The position numbers and the translations under genes are program-made. This document shows positions 39,930-49,431 of a stretch of 53,648 bases of DNA, piece after piece (positions within the stretch are counted from its first letter, which is position 1; every line of letters starts with the position of its first letter). This DNA comes from an uncultured Pseudomonadota bacterium (GTDB lineage Bacteria; Pseudomonadota; Alphaproteobacteria; RF32; CAG-239), in NCBI GenBank assembly GCA_949298065.1, contig CASFUZ010000008.1, forward strand, positions 1 through 53,648, written 5' to 3'. Under the pieces are notes generated by a model, which was given only the letters and a program-made list of their open reading frames with translations, ran no database searches and was not told the DNA's origin.

Positions 39930-42900
39930 TGTCATCATCTCCGAATAAATTTGAAAATAAGTCTTTCAGTGAACTTGGGCTAAGCGCTGATAGTGGATTG
40001 ATACTGATTTTCGGATCTGATATATCTCCGGCTATAGTATAGTTTGCAGCAAATACCGTACCGTCTTTTCCCGCCAACAAACTGCCAACTACAGGAATTT
40101 TTCCAATGAATGTATTGATACTATAGGCCGGAGCAATAACACCTTTAACATCCAAAACCTCGGTTGCGCGGTTATATGCGCCGCTTCCGGTTATGCCCAT
40201 CACATTTCCAAATGCCTTACCATTCGTTACAAACAAGGTTTTGTTCTTATACTCAAAAGGTGCGTCAAAATGAGAAAATGCCATTCCCTCTCCGGTTAAT
40301 AAATTAACCATTCCCGTAAATGAGGCCATCGTCAACAATTTGGCTATAATTGGCGTATTATAAATATTGAAATCTCTGATTGAGGCATGACCTATAAACT
40401 GCTTATTTTTATCTCTTCTTGCTTCTATTTTCAGATTTCCGCCACGCATATTCTCATAGACACGCAATACCTTCAATGTACTTCCGGCGTTATTAGAATC
40501 AATAGAGAGGAAATATTCACCATTGGGTTTGGGAACATAGTCCGCTTTGATACGCGCTTTACTGCTTGTTCCGAAATTGCCGACCAAATGTACCTCTGAA
40601 AAACCTATGCCATTGCGTAATTCTGCCGAACCGGCAAAATTGGTTATCGGGACATCGGGGTTTGTCCATAAGTTGTTTACGGCAATAAATACATCCGTAT
40701 CCGTTACTTTTTCAAGCTCATCTTCATCTTCTTCTGACTTGCTTAGCTCCATCTTCTTTATGCGGGCTTTGCTCTTCATTGTTTCTTCATCCCGCTTGAA
40801 AAGCTCAGTTAAATCATAGCTGTTGCCGGAAATGTTAATTTTGATTTTCTTAGTCGGTTGTTCCAAAAATTCTATTTTGGCTTTGGCTGAAGTTTTTGGT
40901 CCTTCAATTCTTGTAATGTCAACAACCTTTAATTCCCCATTATTATCCAACTTGATATTGCCGTTGACCTTAAAGTCTTCCTTAGACAAACCAAAACTCG
41001 GAATATCTGCCAATTTATCATTTACAAAAGAAAGCTTTGCTTTAATAGCGGCTTGTTGATTGAGCGGCTTTCTAAAACCTAAAAATGAATAATCTATAAC
41101 AGCATCCGTCAAAGAAGCCAAAATATCTATATCAAATTTTTTATCATTATATTTGGTTATCTCGGCATCTACATCTGCATAGCCCTCAATATAAGGAGGA
41201 TTGAGCATTCCGACATTTATGCCTAACTTTTGCTTTACGCTATCATCAAACTTAAACGAAATTCTATATTTGCTCTTATAGTCTTTGTTCTGAAAATTCT
41301 CATCCCAGACCAAGCGCAACGGAATATCATCAAGCAAAGCATCGCCTATAACCGACATCCCGTTATTATCTACAACCAAGTTAAGCGTTTCGGCTTTAAC
41401 CATTTTTTCTTGAACAATGTTGGGAATAGTTACGTTTGTTAAAACAGACTTAACATTTACTTTTACCTCGTTGGGTTCCAAGTCATTCTTGAGCTCAAAT
41501 TTTAAGGATAAATCCGTCTCAGCATCGCCTTGAATGGCGTTGGCATCTATCCCCATCTCTGTTGTATATCCTAAAGGCGGATTGTCTATCAACTTCAAAG
41601 CATCCGTTATGCTGGAGGTGGTTTGCAAATTAATATCGGCAAAGTTATCATACTTATCCAAATCATACAGCAAAACGCTGCCGCCGGTCAAAATAACGCC
41701 GTTAGAAACACCTTTGTCTACATCTATCTTAATGCTGTCTCCGGTAAAATATGCCGTACCGTACATATTTTTAATATCCGGCATCCCTTTCAAATAATTT
41801 AAATTTGAATCTATTATCGTTCCCTTACCGTCCAAATCGGCAAATTTTAATTTGCCCGATTTTTTATCATAATCAAACTCAAACTTAAAGGTCGCATTTT
41901 CTATATCTCCGCCATAGATACTGTCTTTTACCCAAAGCCATGCGTCTTCTCCGACATATCTCGGCCAATATTTGCTCAAATCATCAAAAGCCAATTTTTT
42001 GACATCTGCCGTGGCCATAATCTGCAAATCAGCCAAAGAGTTCTCAAAGAAAAACTTTTTCATACCGCTTATTTGCAGTCCCAGCTTGGTCTTTTGCCCG
42101 CCAAGGTCAAAATCCGCATCTTTGACTTCTATCTTATCCACCCCGCCGTTGATATTTCCTTCCAGCAAAAACGAAGCTATATTGTATCTGGAGTTTTCGT
42201 CTTCCGAAAACATTATGTCGCCCTGCCCGCCTTCAAACTGGAAGTTTATGTTTTCAACCGCCGTGTCCAAGCTTTTTATCAAATCATCTTTGTGTTGCAA
42301 AACATCGGCAAAGTCTATCAGGGCTTCTATCTTTCCGCTCATCGGCAGATTAACGGAATATAAGTTTTCGCTTAACTGCTTTTCTAAAAATGTGTCAACG
42401 ACATCTGCCGGAACCAAATCCGAAAAATAAAAACGTAAGCCTAACTTACTGCTGCCGGGACGATATTCGGCATCAATCCCCACGGTTGAAATGCGATCCT
42501 TGATTTTAAGCAAAGCATTAAAGTCTGTTTCCATATTGGTGAAATTACGCTCAAAAGTATAGTTCAAGTCCGAGAAAACCCATTTGCGCCCCAAGTCCAC
42601 CTCGTGAAACTCAAGCTCTGCATTCTTTATGGCAATATCATTAATATAACTCTCCGGATAAGCCTTATCTTCCGAATTAAATCTTTCTACAAAGTCCTCA
42701 AAAGAGGCAAAATAATATTCCAGCTTTTTCTTATTTATCTCGTTTTTGTTATCCTTGTTAACACCATAAGTCGTGAACAAATAAACCGAAGGCGAATTGA
42801 CCTCTACCGAGCTCGGCGCAATCACACCTCTTAACAAGGCTCTGATACTAAACGATACAGAAGTCTTGGGTGCATTGATAATAAATGTTCCGTCATTTTT

Positions 42901-43158
42901 CTTATAAACCACATTATTGGCAATAATCTTAATCGGCTGAATGGAGCGTACAAGCTCCAAGTTTACGGCTTCTACCGTTACCTGATATTCGGTATCATCA
43001 TGATTGAGCGCCTTAATGATGTAAGGCTTCAAAAAAGGTACGGCAATAGGACCACGATAAAGCTGCCACAAAAACAACAGCAGCAAGACCAGAAGGACTA
43101 CGCCTGTATAGTCCATAATTTTACGGGCTTTATAGATTTTATTTGAGACCTTTTTCAT
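39913..43158 (-). CDS. AsmA/YhdP-like giant envelope protein (DUF3971 type)
   Basis: 1081 aa. One N-terminal membrane anchor (about 15-36, DYTGVVLLVLLLLFLWQLYR), then a long periplasmic beta-rich body. SFSIRALLRGVIAPSSVEVN, the repeated strand pattern, and the C-terminal IIAKLLTMASFTGMVNLLTG with GSLLAGKDGTVFAANYTIAG match YhdP/AsmA-like proteins. This group forms hydrophobic bridges thought to move phospholipid between inner and outer membrane, which fits the MlaC-like gene elsewhere in the window. Start is supported by GGAGG. Overlaps both neighbours. Confidence 0.88.
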   Translation of the reverse strand: MKKVSNKIYKARKIMDYTGVVLLVLLLLFLWQLYRGPIAVPFLKPYIIKALNHDDTEYQVTVEAVNLELVRSIQPIKIIANNVVYKKNDGTFIINAPKTSVSFSIRALLRGVIAPSSVEVNSPSVYLFTTYGVNKDNKNEINKKKLEYYFASFEDFVERFNSEDKAYPESYINDIAIKNAELEFHEVDLGRKWVFSDLNYTFERNFTNMETDFNALLKIKDRISTVGIDAEYRPGSSKLGLRFYFSDLVPADVVDTFLEKQLSENLYSVNLPMSGKIEALIDFADVLQHKDDLIKSLDTAVENINFQFEGGQGDIMFSEDENSRYNIASFLLEGNINGGVDKIEVKDADFDLGGQKTKLGLQISGMKKFFFENSLADLQIMATADVKKLAFDDLSKYWPRYVGEDAWLWVKDSIYGGDIENATFKFEFDYDKKSGKLKFADLDGKGTIIDSNLNYLKGMPDIKNMYGTAYFTGDSIKIDVDKGVSNGVILTGGSVLLYDLDKYDNFADINLQTTSSITDALKLIDNPPLGYTTEMGIDANAIQGDAETDLSLKFELKNDLEPNEVKVNVKSVLTNVTIPNIVQEKMVKAETLNLVVDNNGMSVIGDALLDDIPLRLVWDENFQNKDYKSKYRISFKFDDSVKQKLGINVGMLNPPYIEGYADVDAEITKYNDKKFDIDILASLTDAVIDYSFLGFRKPLNQQAAIKAKLSFVNDKLADIPSFGLSKEDFKVNGNIKLDNNGELKVVDITRIEGPKTSAKAKIEFLEQPTKKIKINISGNSYDLTELFKRDEETMKSKARIKKMELSKSEEDEDELEKVTDTDVFIAVNNLWTNPDVPITNFAGSAELRNGIGFSEVHLVGNFGTSSKARIKADYVPKPNGEYFLSIDSNNAGSTLKVLRVYENMRGGNLKIEARRDKNKQFIGHASIRDFNIYNTPIIAKLLTMASFTGMVNLLTGEGMAFSHFDAPFEYKNKTLFVTNGKAFGNVMGITGSGAYNRATEVLDVKGVIAPAYSINTFIGKIPVVGSLLAGKDGTVFAANYTIAGDISDPKISINPLSALSPSSLKDLFSNLFGDDDNVRIR

Positions 43159-43984
43159 TTTCCTCCAGCCACGAAATTATGTCATTATAATTGCGAAAAC
43201 GGTATAAATCATTATGTCCGGCATAAGGATATATAATCATTTTTTTCGGTTCTTGCGCAAATTGATATAAATTTTTTGCAAGCTTTACGGGAACCAACTC
43301 ATCCTTATTGCCGCCCATTATCATAATAGGACTTTTTATTTGCGAAATGAGCTCCATATTGTCGTAATAATGCTCTTTCATTAAAAACTTCAAAGGCATC
43401 GGCACTTTGACTTTGTCCTGAACGACATTAGCCAAGCTGTCAAACGGAACCTCTAACACCACCGCCGCAACCGGATCTTCTTTTTGCAAGACATAAGCCG
43501 TATGAACCGCTGTATGAGAGCCCAAAGACATTCCGTAGATTATGATATCTTTATTTTTATATCCTAACTTTTGCAGCTCTGTTGTCGCAGCCAAAGCATC
43601 TGCTTCCAAATTTTTCTGATTTATCTCGCCGTCAAGCCCGCCAAAACCTCTATACTCAGGCAAAAAGATGCCGTATCCCTTGCGTGCAAAAGGCACTAGC
43701 TTATGAAAAAAGCCCTCAATATTATGCGCATTGCCATGCATGAACACGATAACTTTGTCATTGCCGTTGCTCGGCTTTACATACCACGCCCAAAGCTTGG
43801 TACCATCCTCTGACTTATATTCTATTTGTTCAACATTCAAACCGCTTTCTTTTGCCGTCTTAATATCTGAAACAATGCTTGATGGGGCATAAAACAGCAT
43901 TTGCGGCACAAATAGGACCAAACCGCAAAGTACGGCGTAAACCGCCGCGCCAATTCCAACAATATAGGCTAAAAGCTTTTTCAT
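43139..43984 (-). CDS. Membrane-anchored alpha/beta hydrolase (BEM46-like)
   Basis: 281 aa. N-terminal membrane helix ([20 protein letters not shown]), then an alpha/beta hydrolase: [14 protein letters not shown] oxyanion loop, [10 protein letters not shown], nucleophile Ser in [11 protein letters not shown], Asp in [10 protein letters not shown], His in [10 protein letters not shown]. Substrate unknown. Its start overlaps the prfB stop by 4 nt (ATGA type), and its end overlaps the AsmA-like gene by 20 nt, so all are tightly coupled. Confidence 0.88.
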   Translation of the reverse strand: MKKLLAYIVGIGAAVYAVLCGLVLFVPQMLFYAPSSIVSDIKTAKESGLNVEQIEYKSEDGTKLWAWYVKPSNGNDKVIVFMHGNAHNIEGFFHKLVPFARKGYGIFLPEYRGFGGLDGEINQKNLEADALAATTELQKLGYKNKDIIIYGMSLGSHTAVHTAYVLQKEDPVAAVVLEVPFDSLANVVQDKVKVPMPLKFLMKEHYYDNMELISQIKSPIMIMGGNKDELVPVKLAKNLYQFAQEPKKMIIYPYAGHNDLYRFRNYNDIISWLEENEKGLK

Positions 43985-45085
43985 GCCGCGCCTACCTTAC
44001 CAGCCAAGGCCGCAGACAAGAACAAATCAATATCGCCGTCCAACACCGCCTTGGTATCCGTGGTTTCGGCTTCGGTTCGCAAATCTTTGACCATTTTGTA
44101 GGGTTGCAAGACATAAGAGCGAATCTGATAACCCCAACCATTATCTCCTTGAGAATCGCGTATGCCCTGAGCTTCCGCCTCGCGTTTCTTGAGCTCAATC
44201 TCATATAAGCGCGCTTTTAGCATATTCCATGCACTCTCGCGGTTTTGGAACTGTGAACGTTGGCTCTGGCACTGTACGACAATACCTGTTGGAATATGGG
44301 TTATACGCACTGCAGAATCGGTCTTGTTAATATGTTGCCCGCCCGCACCGGAGGCTCTATAAGTATCTACCCGACAATCTGCCTCGTTAATTGCAATCTC
44401 TATCTTATCATCAATAACCGGATATACGCCGACTGAAGCAAAACTCGTATGGCGGCGGCCCGCGCTGTCAAAAGGCGAAATTCTGACCAAACGGTGCACG
44501 CCTGTTTCAGACTTCAACCAGCCATAAGCATTATGCCCGCTGATTTTGACGGTTACGGATTTTATGCCGGCAACATCGCCTTCCGTTTCCTCCACATATT
44601 CAACTTTATATTTATGCGCTTCCGCCCAGCGCGTATACATTCTAAGCAACATTTCCGCCCAATCCTGAGCCTCTGTACCACCGCTTCCGGCATGGACTTC
44701 CAAATAAGCATCATTGGCATCTACCTCGCCTGAAAGCAAGGCCTCCAGTTCTCCTCTTTGCGCCCGATGCGCCAAATCTTCCATTTGTTGCTGAATGTCC
44801 GCAACTAAAGCCTCATCCCCTTCTTCTTCCGCCATCTCGGCTAAATCTGTCAGGTCTTTTAATGAGCGCTCCATCTCCTGATAATTATTGATGGCCTCTT
44901 CCAGATTGTTTTTTTCAGACATTAGGCGTTGCGCTTTGTCCGCATCGTCCCATAACTTCGGGTCTTCGGAAAGCGTGTTTAATTCATCCAAGCGGAGCAA
45001 CGCATTGTCGTAGTCAAAGAGACCTCCTCAGCAACTCCAACGAGTGCTCAATTTTTGCGGCTATTTCGCTTAATTCGGCTCGCAT
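43981..45085 (-). CDS. prfB: Peptide chain release factor 2, with programmed +1 frameshift
   Basis: Frame 1 starts with the ATG at 45085 and encodes 23 residues ([20 protein letters not shown] and on) ending at a UGA (45014-45016). A +1 shift at CTT TGA C continues in the main frame with [12 protein letters not shown], for 367 aa in all (E. coli RF2 365). RF2 reads UGA and UAA: the SPF stop-recognition motif is present in [14 protein letters not shown], and the catalytic GGQ in [13 protein letters not shown]. The frameshift senses RF2 shortage. Position upstream of the hydrolase, overlapping by 4 nt. Confidence 0.95.
45013..45028 (-). promoter_or_regulatory. RF2 programmed frameshift signal
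   Basis: Minus strand AGG AGG TCT CTT TGA C: an internal Shine-Dalgarno three bases before the CTT slippery codon and a UGA C stop context. This is the canonical prfB arrangement and here has an even stronger SD-like element than the E. coli AGGGGG. Confidence 0.95.
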
Positions 45086-45100
45086 TTTCTTTTGTTCTCC

Positions 45101-47569
45101 TTAATATTCCGCGCCTAACTGAAAATCACTGTTAGATGAGTTTTCAAAGACGGCTCCGCCTTCGGCATTGTTATCATTCTCGGCTTCCGTATTGCTGCCG
45201 ATAACACGTTGGCGTACTTTATCAAAATCAAAATCAGGTTTCAAGGCTTCAACAATAACGGATTTATCCGTCGGAACTGCCGGTTTGCCCGTGTCATGAT
45301 TGATTCTGACAAGCTTAATTCCTTGCGGAATACGGAACGGGATATCCGGCTGATTAGCCAAAGCCTCTTTCATAAAACCATAGAATATCGGCAAAGCTGC
45401 GGCGGCACCCGTTTCTCTTCTGCCCAGCGTTCTCGGTTCATCAAAACCAACATATACACCAACGACCAAATCCGGCGAAAAGCCCATAAACCAAGCATCT
45501 TTGTTCTGGTTTGATGTTCCGGTTTTACCTGCCAAATGCTTACCGATAGAGCGCAGTCTTGCACCTGTGCCCCGTAAAGCAACACCTTCCAGAATGCTGG
45601 TCATTTGGTAAGCTGACAAAGGATCAACAATTTGCTCTCTTGCATCTGCTAAAAGCGGAATATCCTGATTTTCAAACTTATCGGCATTGCAATTTTCACA
45701 AGCCCTTTTATCTTGCTTCAAAATCGTTTTTCCTTCGCGGTTTTGAATACGCTCTATAAAATATGGCTCAACCTTTTTACCACCATTGACAATCACGGCA
45801 TAGGCGCTTGCCATATCTATCAGTCTTGTATCTCCGGCCCCGAGCGACATTGACAACAGCTCCGGCAAGTTCGGATTTACGCCTATGCGCTTGGATAACT
45901 CCGAAACCTTATCCATACCGACATCTTGTGCCAAACGAACCGTCATTAGGTTGCGCGATTTTTCAATACCCTGCCGCAAAGTCATTAAGCCATAAAACTT
46001 TTTGGAATAGTTTACCGGTTTCCATTTCGGTAAGCCTGCGCCTTGGTCCAAAACAAAGGGAGCATCCAAAATTAAATCTGTCGGGGAATAACCGTTTTCC
46101 AAAGCAGTCAGATATACAAAAGGCTTGAAAGCCGAACCGGTTTGACGGCGCGCCTGCGTAGCTCGGTTAAACTGCGACTTCTTAAAAGAATAACCGCCGA
46201 CGACAGCCAAAACTTTTCCCGTATGCGGATCCATTGCTATCAACGCGCCTTCCGCATTCGGAACCTGGCGAAGTTCGTAAGAATCTTCCGGTAATTTTTT
46301 CTTTTCTGCCGTTTTCTTCTCAATTCTTTCTACAAAGACAACATCGCCCTTATGCAAAACATCAGAAACAGCTTTCGGCGCACCGCCGACATCTTGCGTC
46401 TTGGGCAGATTTTTCCTTGCCCAGCTCAGTAAACTTAAAGGTATCTCACCCTTTTCATTCTCAGCCGTTTCTATCAAAGCCTTATCTGCTTTTACATCCA
46501 AAACAATGGCTTTTTGCCAATCTGCATCCGCACCTTTGGGCATTTCAACCTTATCAAAATTTTCTTTATATTTTTCATCTAAAGCAATATTGGCAACCGG
46601 ACCGCGCCAGCCATGTCTGCGGTCATAGTTCATTATCTCATCATGAAAGACTTTGGTCGCAATATCTTGAAGTTTCGGGTCCAAAGTTGTTCTTACAATC
46701 AGACCGCCTTCATACAAAGCTTCATCGCCGAAATCACCGCTTATTTCACGTCTAACCTCTTCGCTAAAATATTCGGCATTTTTTAAGAATCCGCTGCTGC
46801 GCTCTACCGTCAGCAAGGGTTTCTCTTTGGCTTCATCTGCCTCTTCCTGCGTAATGTATCCCTCTTCCGCCATACGGTCTAAGACCCAGTTGCGGCGACC
46901 GACAGCCGCTTCATATTTGCGTTTGGGGTGATAATTGTTCGGACCTTTGGGCAAAGCTGCCAGATATGCCATTTCATCAATGCTTAATTCGTTCAAAGAC
47001 TTGCCAAAATAATTTAAGGCAGCGGCGGCAACACCATAAGAGCGATTGCCCAAATAAATCTCATTTAAATAGAGTTCAAGAATATGGTCCTTGCTGAAAG
47101 CATTCTCAATTCGGGTAGCTAAAATGGCTTCTTTAATCTTACGCGTATAAGAAAGCTCTGAAGACAACAGCATATTTTTAGCAACTTGCTGCGTAATGGT
47201 TGATGCACCTGCCGGACGGCGACCCGTTCCGATATTTTTAATATTGCCAAGAATTGCGCGAATAATGCCTAAGTAATCAATTCCACCATGGGTATAAAAA
47301 TTTTTATCTTCCGCGGCAATAAAGGCGTTTTTGACTTGGTCAGGAATCTTGTCTATCGGCACGAAGAAACGTTTTTCAGCCGCATATTCCATCAAGAGTT
47401 GACCATCACCGGCATAGAGGCGCGTGGTTACCGGCGGCTCATATTTTTCCAGCTGATGATAGTCCGGTAATTCTCCTGCGTATTTCCACAAGCTACTAAT
47501 GATAATGACAAAACCAATAACCGCGAAAAAGAAAAATGTACTTAACAATGACGATAGTGTTTTAAACAT
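45101..47569 (-). CDS. mrcA: Penicillin-binding protein 1A (bifunctional)
   Basis: 822 aa from the ATG at 47569; a TTG at 47614 is possible. Short cytoplasmic end and one membrane helix (about 8-28), then a GT51 glycosyltransferase with E87 in AAEDKNFYTHGG and ASTITQQVAKNMLL, an OB-like insert, and a transpeptidase with SxxK in TGSAFKPF, SRN in EKSRNLMTV and KTGT in LAGKTGTSNQNKDAW. Polymerises and cross-links peptidoglycan. The order amidase-PBP1A-prfB is a familiar alphaproteobacterial neighbourhood. A disordered acidic C-terminal tail follows. Confidence 0.95.
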   Translation of the reverse strand: MFKTLSSLLSTFFFFAVIGFVIIISSLWKYAGELPDYHQLEKYEPPVTTRLYAGDGQLLMEYAAEKRFFVPIDKIPDQVKNAFIAAEDKNFYTHGGIDYLGIIRAILGNIKNIGTGRRPAGASTITQQVAKNMLLSSELSYTRKIKEAILATRIENAFSKDHILELYLNEIYLGNRSYGVAAAALNYFGKSLNELSIDEMAYLAALPKGPNNYHPKRKYEAAVGRRNWVLDRMAEEGYITQEEADEAKEKPLLTVERSSGFLKNAEYFSEEVRREISGDFGDEALYEGGLIVRTTLDPKLQDIATKVFHDEIMNYDRRHGWRGPVANIALDEKYKENFDKVEMPKGADADWQKAIVLDVKADKALIETAENEKGEIPLSLLSWARKNLPKTQDVGGAPKAVSDVLHKGDVVFVERIEKKTAEKKKLPEDSYELRQVPNAEGALIAMDPHTGKVLAVVGGYSFKKSQFNRATQARRQTGSAFKPFVYLTALENGYSPTDLILDAPFVLDQGAGLPKWKPVNYSKKFYGLMTLRQGIEKSRNLMTVRLAQDVGMDKVSELSKRIGVNPNLPELLSMSLGAGDTRLIDMASAYAVIVNGGKKVEPYFIERIQNREGKTILKQDKRACENCNADKFENQDIPLLADAREQIVDPLSAYQMTSILEGVALRGTGARLRSIGKHLAGKTGTSNQNKDAWFMGFSPDLVVGVYVGFDEPRTLGRRETGAAAALPIFYGFMKEALANQPDIPFRIPQGIKLVRINHDTGKPAVPTDKSVIVEALKPDFDFDKVRQRVIGSNTEAENDNNAEGGAVFENSSNSDFQLGAEY

Positions 47570-47673
47570 AAAAAAGCATCCGAAAAATTGATTAATTTTT
47601 TGCGTTACTTGCAATCTATTACAATTTATTTCATTAGAACAGCAAAATTTTATGTATGTTGAATAATTTTTGG

Positions 47674-48915
47674 TCAGAAGATTGAGGCATGCTGCATATT
47701 ATCAAAAAACTTGTTAACCGCCTTTGTTGTTGATACGGCAAGTTTTTTGCGGTAAGAAGCTTGTTTGAGCAAGCGCTCTTCCGTACGGTTGGATAAATAG
47801 CCCATCTCAAGCAAAGCGGACGGAATATCCGGCGCTTTCAGAACAGCAAAACCGGCAAAGCGGTGCGTATTATCTACCAACTGAACGGATTTGCGCATTT
47901 CCTGAACCATAAAGGTTGCAAACTCAGAAGAACGGTTCATACTCTCCCTTTGTGCTAAATTGATTAAGATATCCGAAACTTCTTTGGAATGCTCCACAAG
48001 ATTGAGCCCGCCAATGACATCTGCCTTATTCTCTCTTTCAGCCAAAGCTTCGGCTTCTTTGTCTGATGCAGTTTCTGAAAGCGTATAAACAGACAAGCCC
48101 TTCGCACTGCGGTTGACAGCGCTGTCCGCATGAATAGACAAGAACAAATCTGCCTTATAGCGGCGCGCAATCCGCACGCGCTCACGCAGTGGAATAAAGA
48201 TATCCGTACTGCGCGTCAAATAAACTTTATAACCTTCTTTTTCCAGAATCTTTTTCAGTTCTTTTCCCATAGCCAAAGTAATGTTTTTTTCATACACTCC
48301 GGAATAGCCGATGGCTCCGGGGTCGCGTCCGCCATGTCCCGGGTCTAAGACAATAATTTTTTTAGAATCCTTTTTAACCGTTTTCACCGGATTGGACCGA
48401 GATTTTGAGGCAACTTTTGTCGGAGAAGAATCGCTTGAGAAAATATGGTCAGAACCTACTTTTGAGGCAAACTCACGCTCTGATGCCACGGATACATCAA
48501 CAACAAAACGCCAGCCGAAAGTTGACTGCGGCGGCAACATAAAGGCTTTTTTGATAATGGCAGGTTTCTTTAGGTCAAAAACAATTCGGGTGCCATCCGT
48601 CCCTACCGTTCCCAAGCGGGTTTGGCTTACCAGATTGTTTTTATCATCATAGTCTTCCAGTTTTTTACTGACATTAATGTCAAAAGTATCTACAACCAGA
48701 CGCTTGGGATTATTCAGCAAAAAGACTTTATAGTCAAACTTCTTATCAGCGTCAAAAACGATACGAACGGTGCCGACTCCTTGACCTATACGCATAGATT
48801 TAATGCCGTCAGCAGCTTCCGCCGACCAAGAAACAAACAAAGCGCACAAAAGCAACAGACTGCAAAGCAATCTGCATCCGAAAAATTGTGAAAGATTTTT
48901 CAACGCTTTCTTCAT
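47674..48915 (-). CDS. amiC: N-acetylmuramoyl-L-alanine amidase with AMIN domain
   Basis: 413 aa with a signal peptide (LLCSLLLLCALFVSWSAEA). AMIN domain at about 35-150 (peptidoglycan/septal targeting), a Ser/Lys-rich linker, then Amidase_3: zinc ligands in VLDPGHGGRDPGAIG, GVYEKNITL and LFLSIHADSAVN, catalytic Glu in ALLEMGYLSN. The long insertion after IHADS resembles the autoinhibitory helix of AmiA/B/C that needs EnvC-like activation. Splits daughter-cell wall in the periplasm. It lies about 100 nt before the PBP1A gene. Confidence 0.93.
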   Translation of the reverse strand: MKKALKNLSQFFGCRLLCSLLLLCALFVSWSAEAADGIKSMRIGQGVGTVRIVFDADKKFDYKVFLLNNPKRLVVDTFDINVSKKLEDYDDKNNLVSQTRLGTVGTDGTRIVFDLKKPAIIKKAFMLPPQSTFGWRFVVDVSVASEREFASKVGSDHIFSSDSSPTKVASKSRSNPVKTVKKDSKKIIVLDPGHGGRDPGAIGYSGVYEKNITLAMGKELKKILEKEGYKVYLTRSTDIFIPLRERVRIARRYKADLFLSIHADSAVNRSAKGLSVYTLSETASDKEAEALAERENKADVIGGLNLVEHSKEVSDILINLAQRESMNRSSEFATFMVQEMRKSVQLVDNTHRFAGFAVLKAPDIPSALLEMGYLSNRTEERLLKQASYRKKLAVSTTKAVNKFFDNMQHASIF

Positions 48916-49059
48916 CTCTTACCCAAAAATTAAACTTATATATTTTGATTATAAGGAATACTTATTACCAATCTGTTAAAACCACAAATAAAAAACTTAA
49001 TCTTCCGCATAAATTTGCTGTTGTGTTTTAAATCAAATCGTATATTCTAAAGCGGAATT

Positions 49060-49431
49060 ATATGTATTTTTATGTATCGGCTTTAGGTCTTCTTACAGAA
49101 TTTATAACATTTTTTCAAGGCCTAAATTTCGGTACCGCCGTTTTTCATGGCGAAAAGCGTGCTTTGCATATAATGATGAGGAAAAGATTTTTGCCGGATT
49201 AAGGTCCGGGTCTCGGGCACAGATAATAAACAAGCAATAAAGATGCCCGAGGCCAAAGAGAGAGTTTTTATATACGAGGCTTCCCCTATGCGGTTGAAGC
49301 TTTGACAGTCTGTTGATTGAGCCCGTTTGTCTACGGGTGTTTGGTTTAGTTTAAATGCTCCCTCGGCCTGCCGGCTGGTGAAATTTCTTGCAATATGGTT
49401 TTAATGTTGCAAGCTATTATGGAGTTTATTT
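49060..49431 (+). promoter_or_regulatory. Long structured 5' leader of the RNase E gene
   Basis: The 516-base space 48916-49431 has no gene. Its right part shows a strong hairpin (49209-49219 with 49244-49254, core CTCGGGCA/TGCCCGAG), a CCCGT/ACGGG hairpin near 49340, and a CTTGCAA/TTGCAAG hairpin (49387-49393 with 49407-49413) just before GGAG at 49421. Autoregulation of rne through its own leader is known in E. coli; the hairpins here suggest the same principle. The left part (48916-49050) is AT-rich with possible promoters only. Confidence 0.55.

Noticed and set aside
43981..45000. prfB read as an N-terminally truncated gene or pseudogene.
   Set aside because: The missing N-terminus is present upstream in another frame, joined by the canonical RF2 frameshift site, giving normal length.
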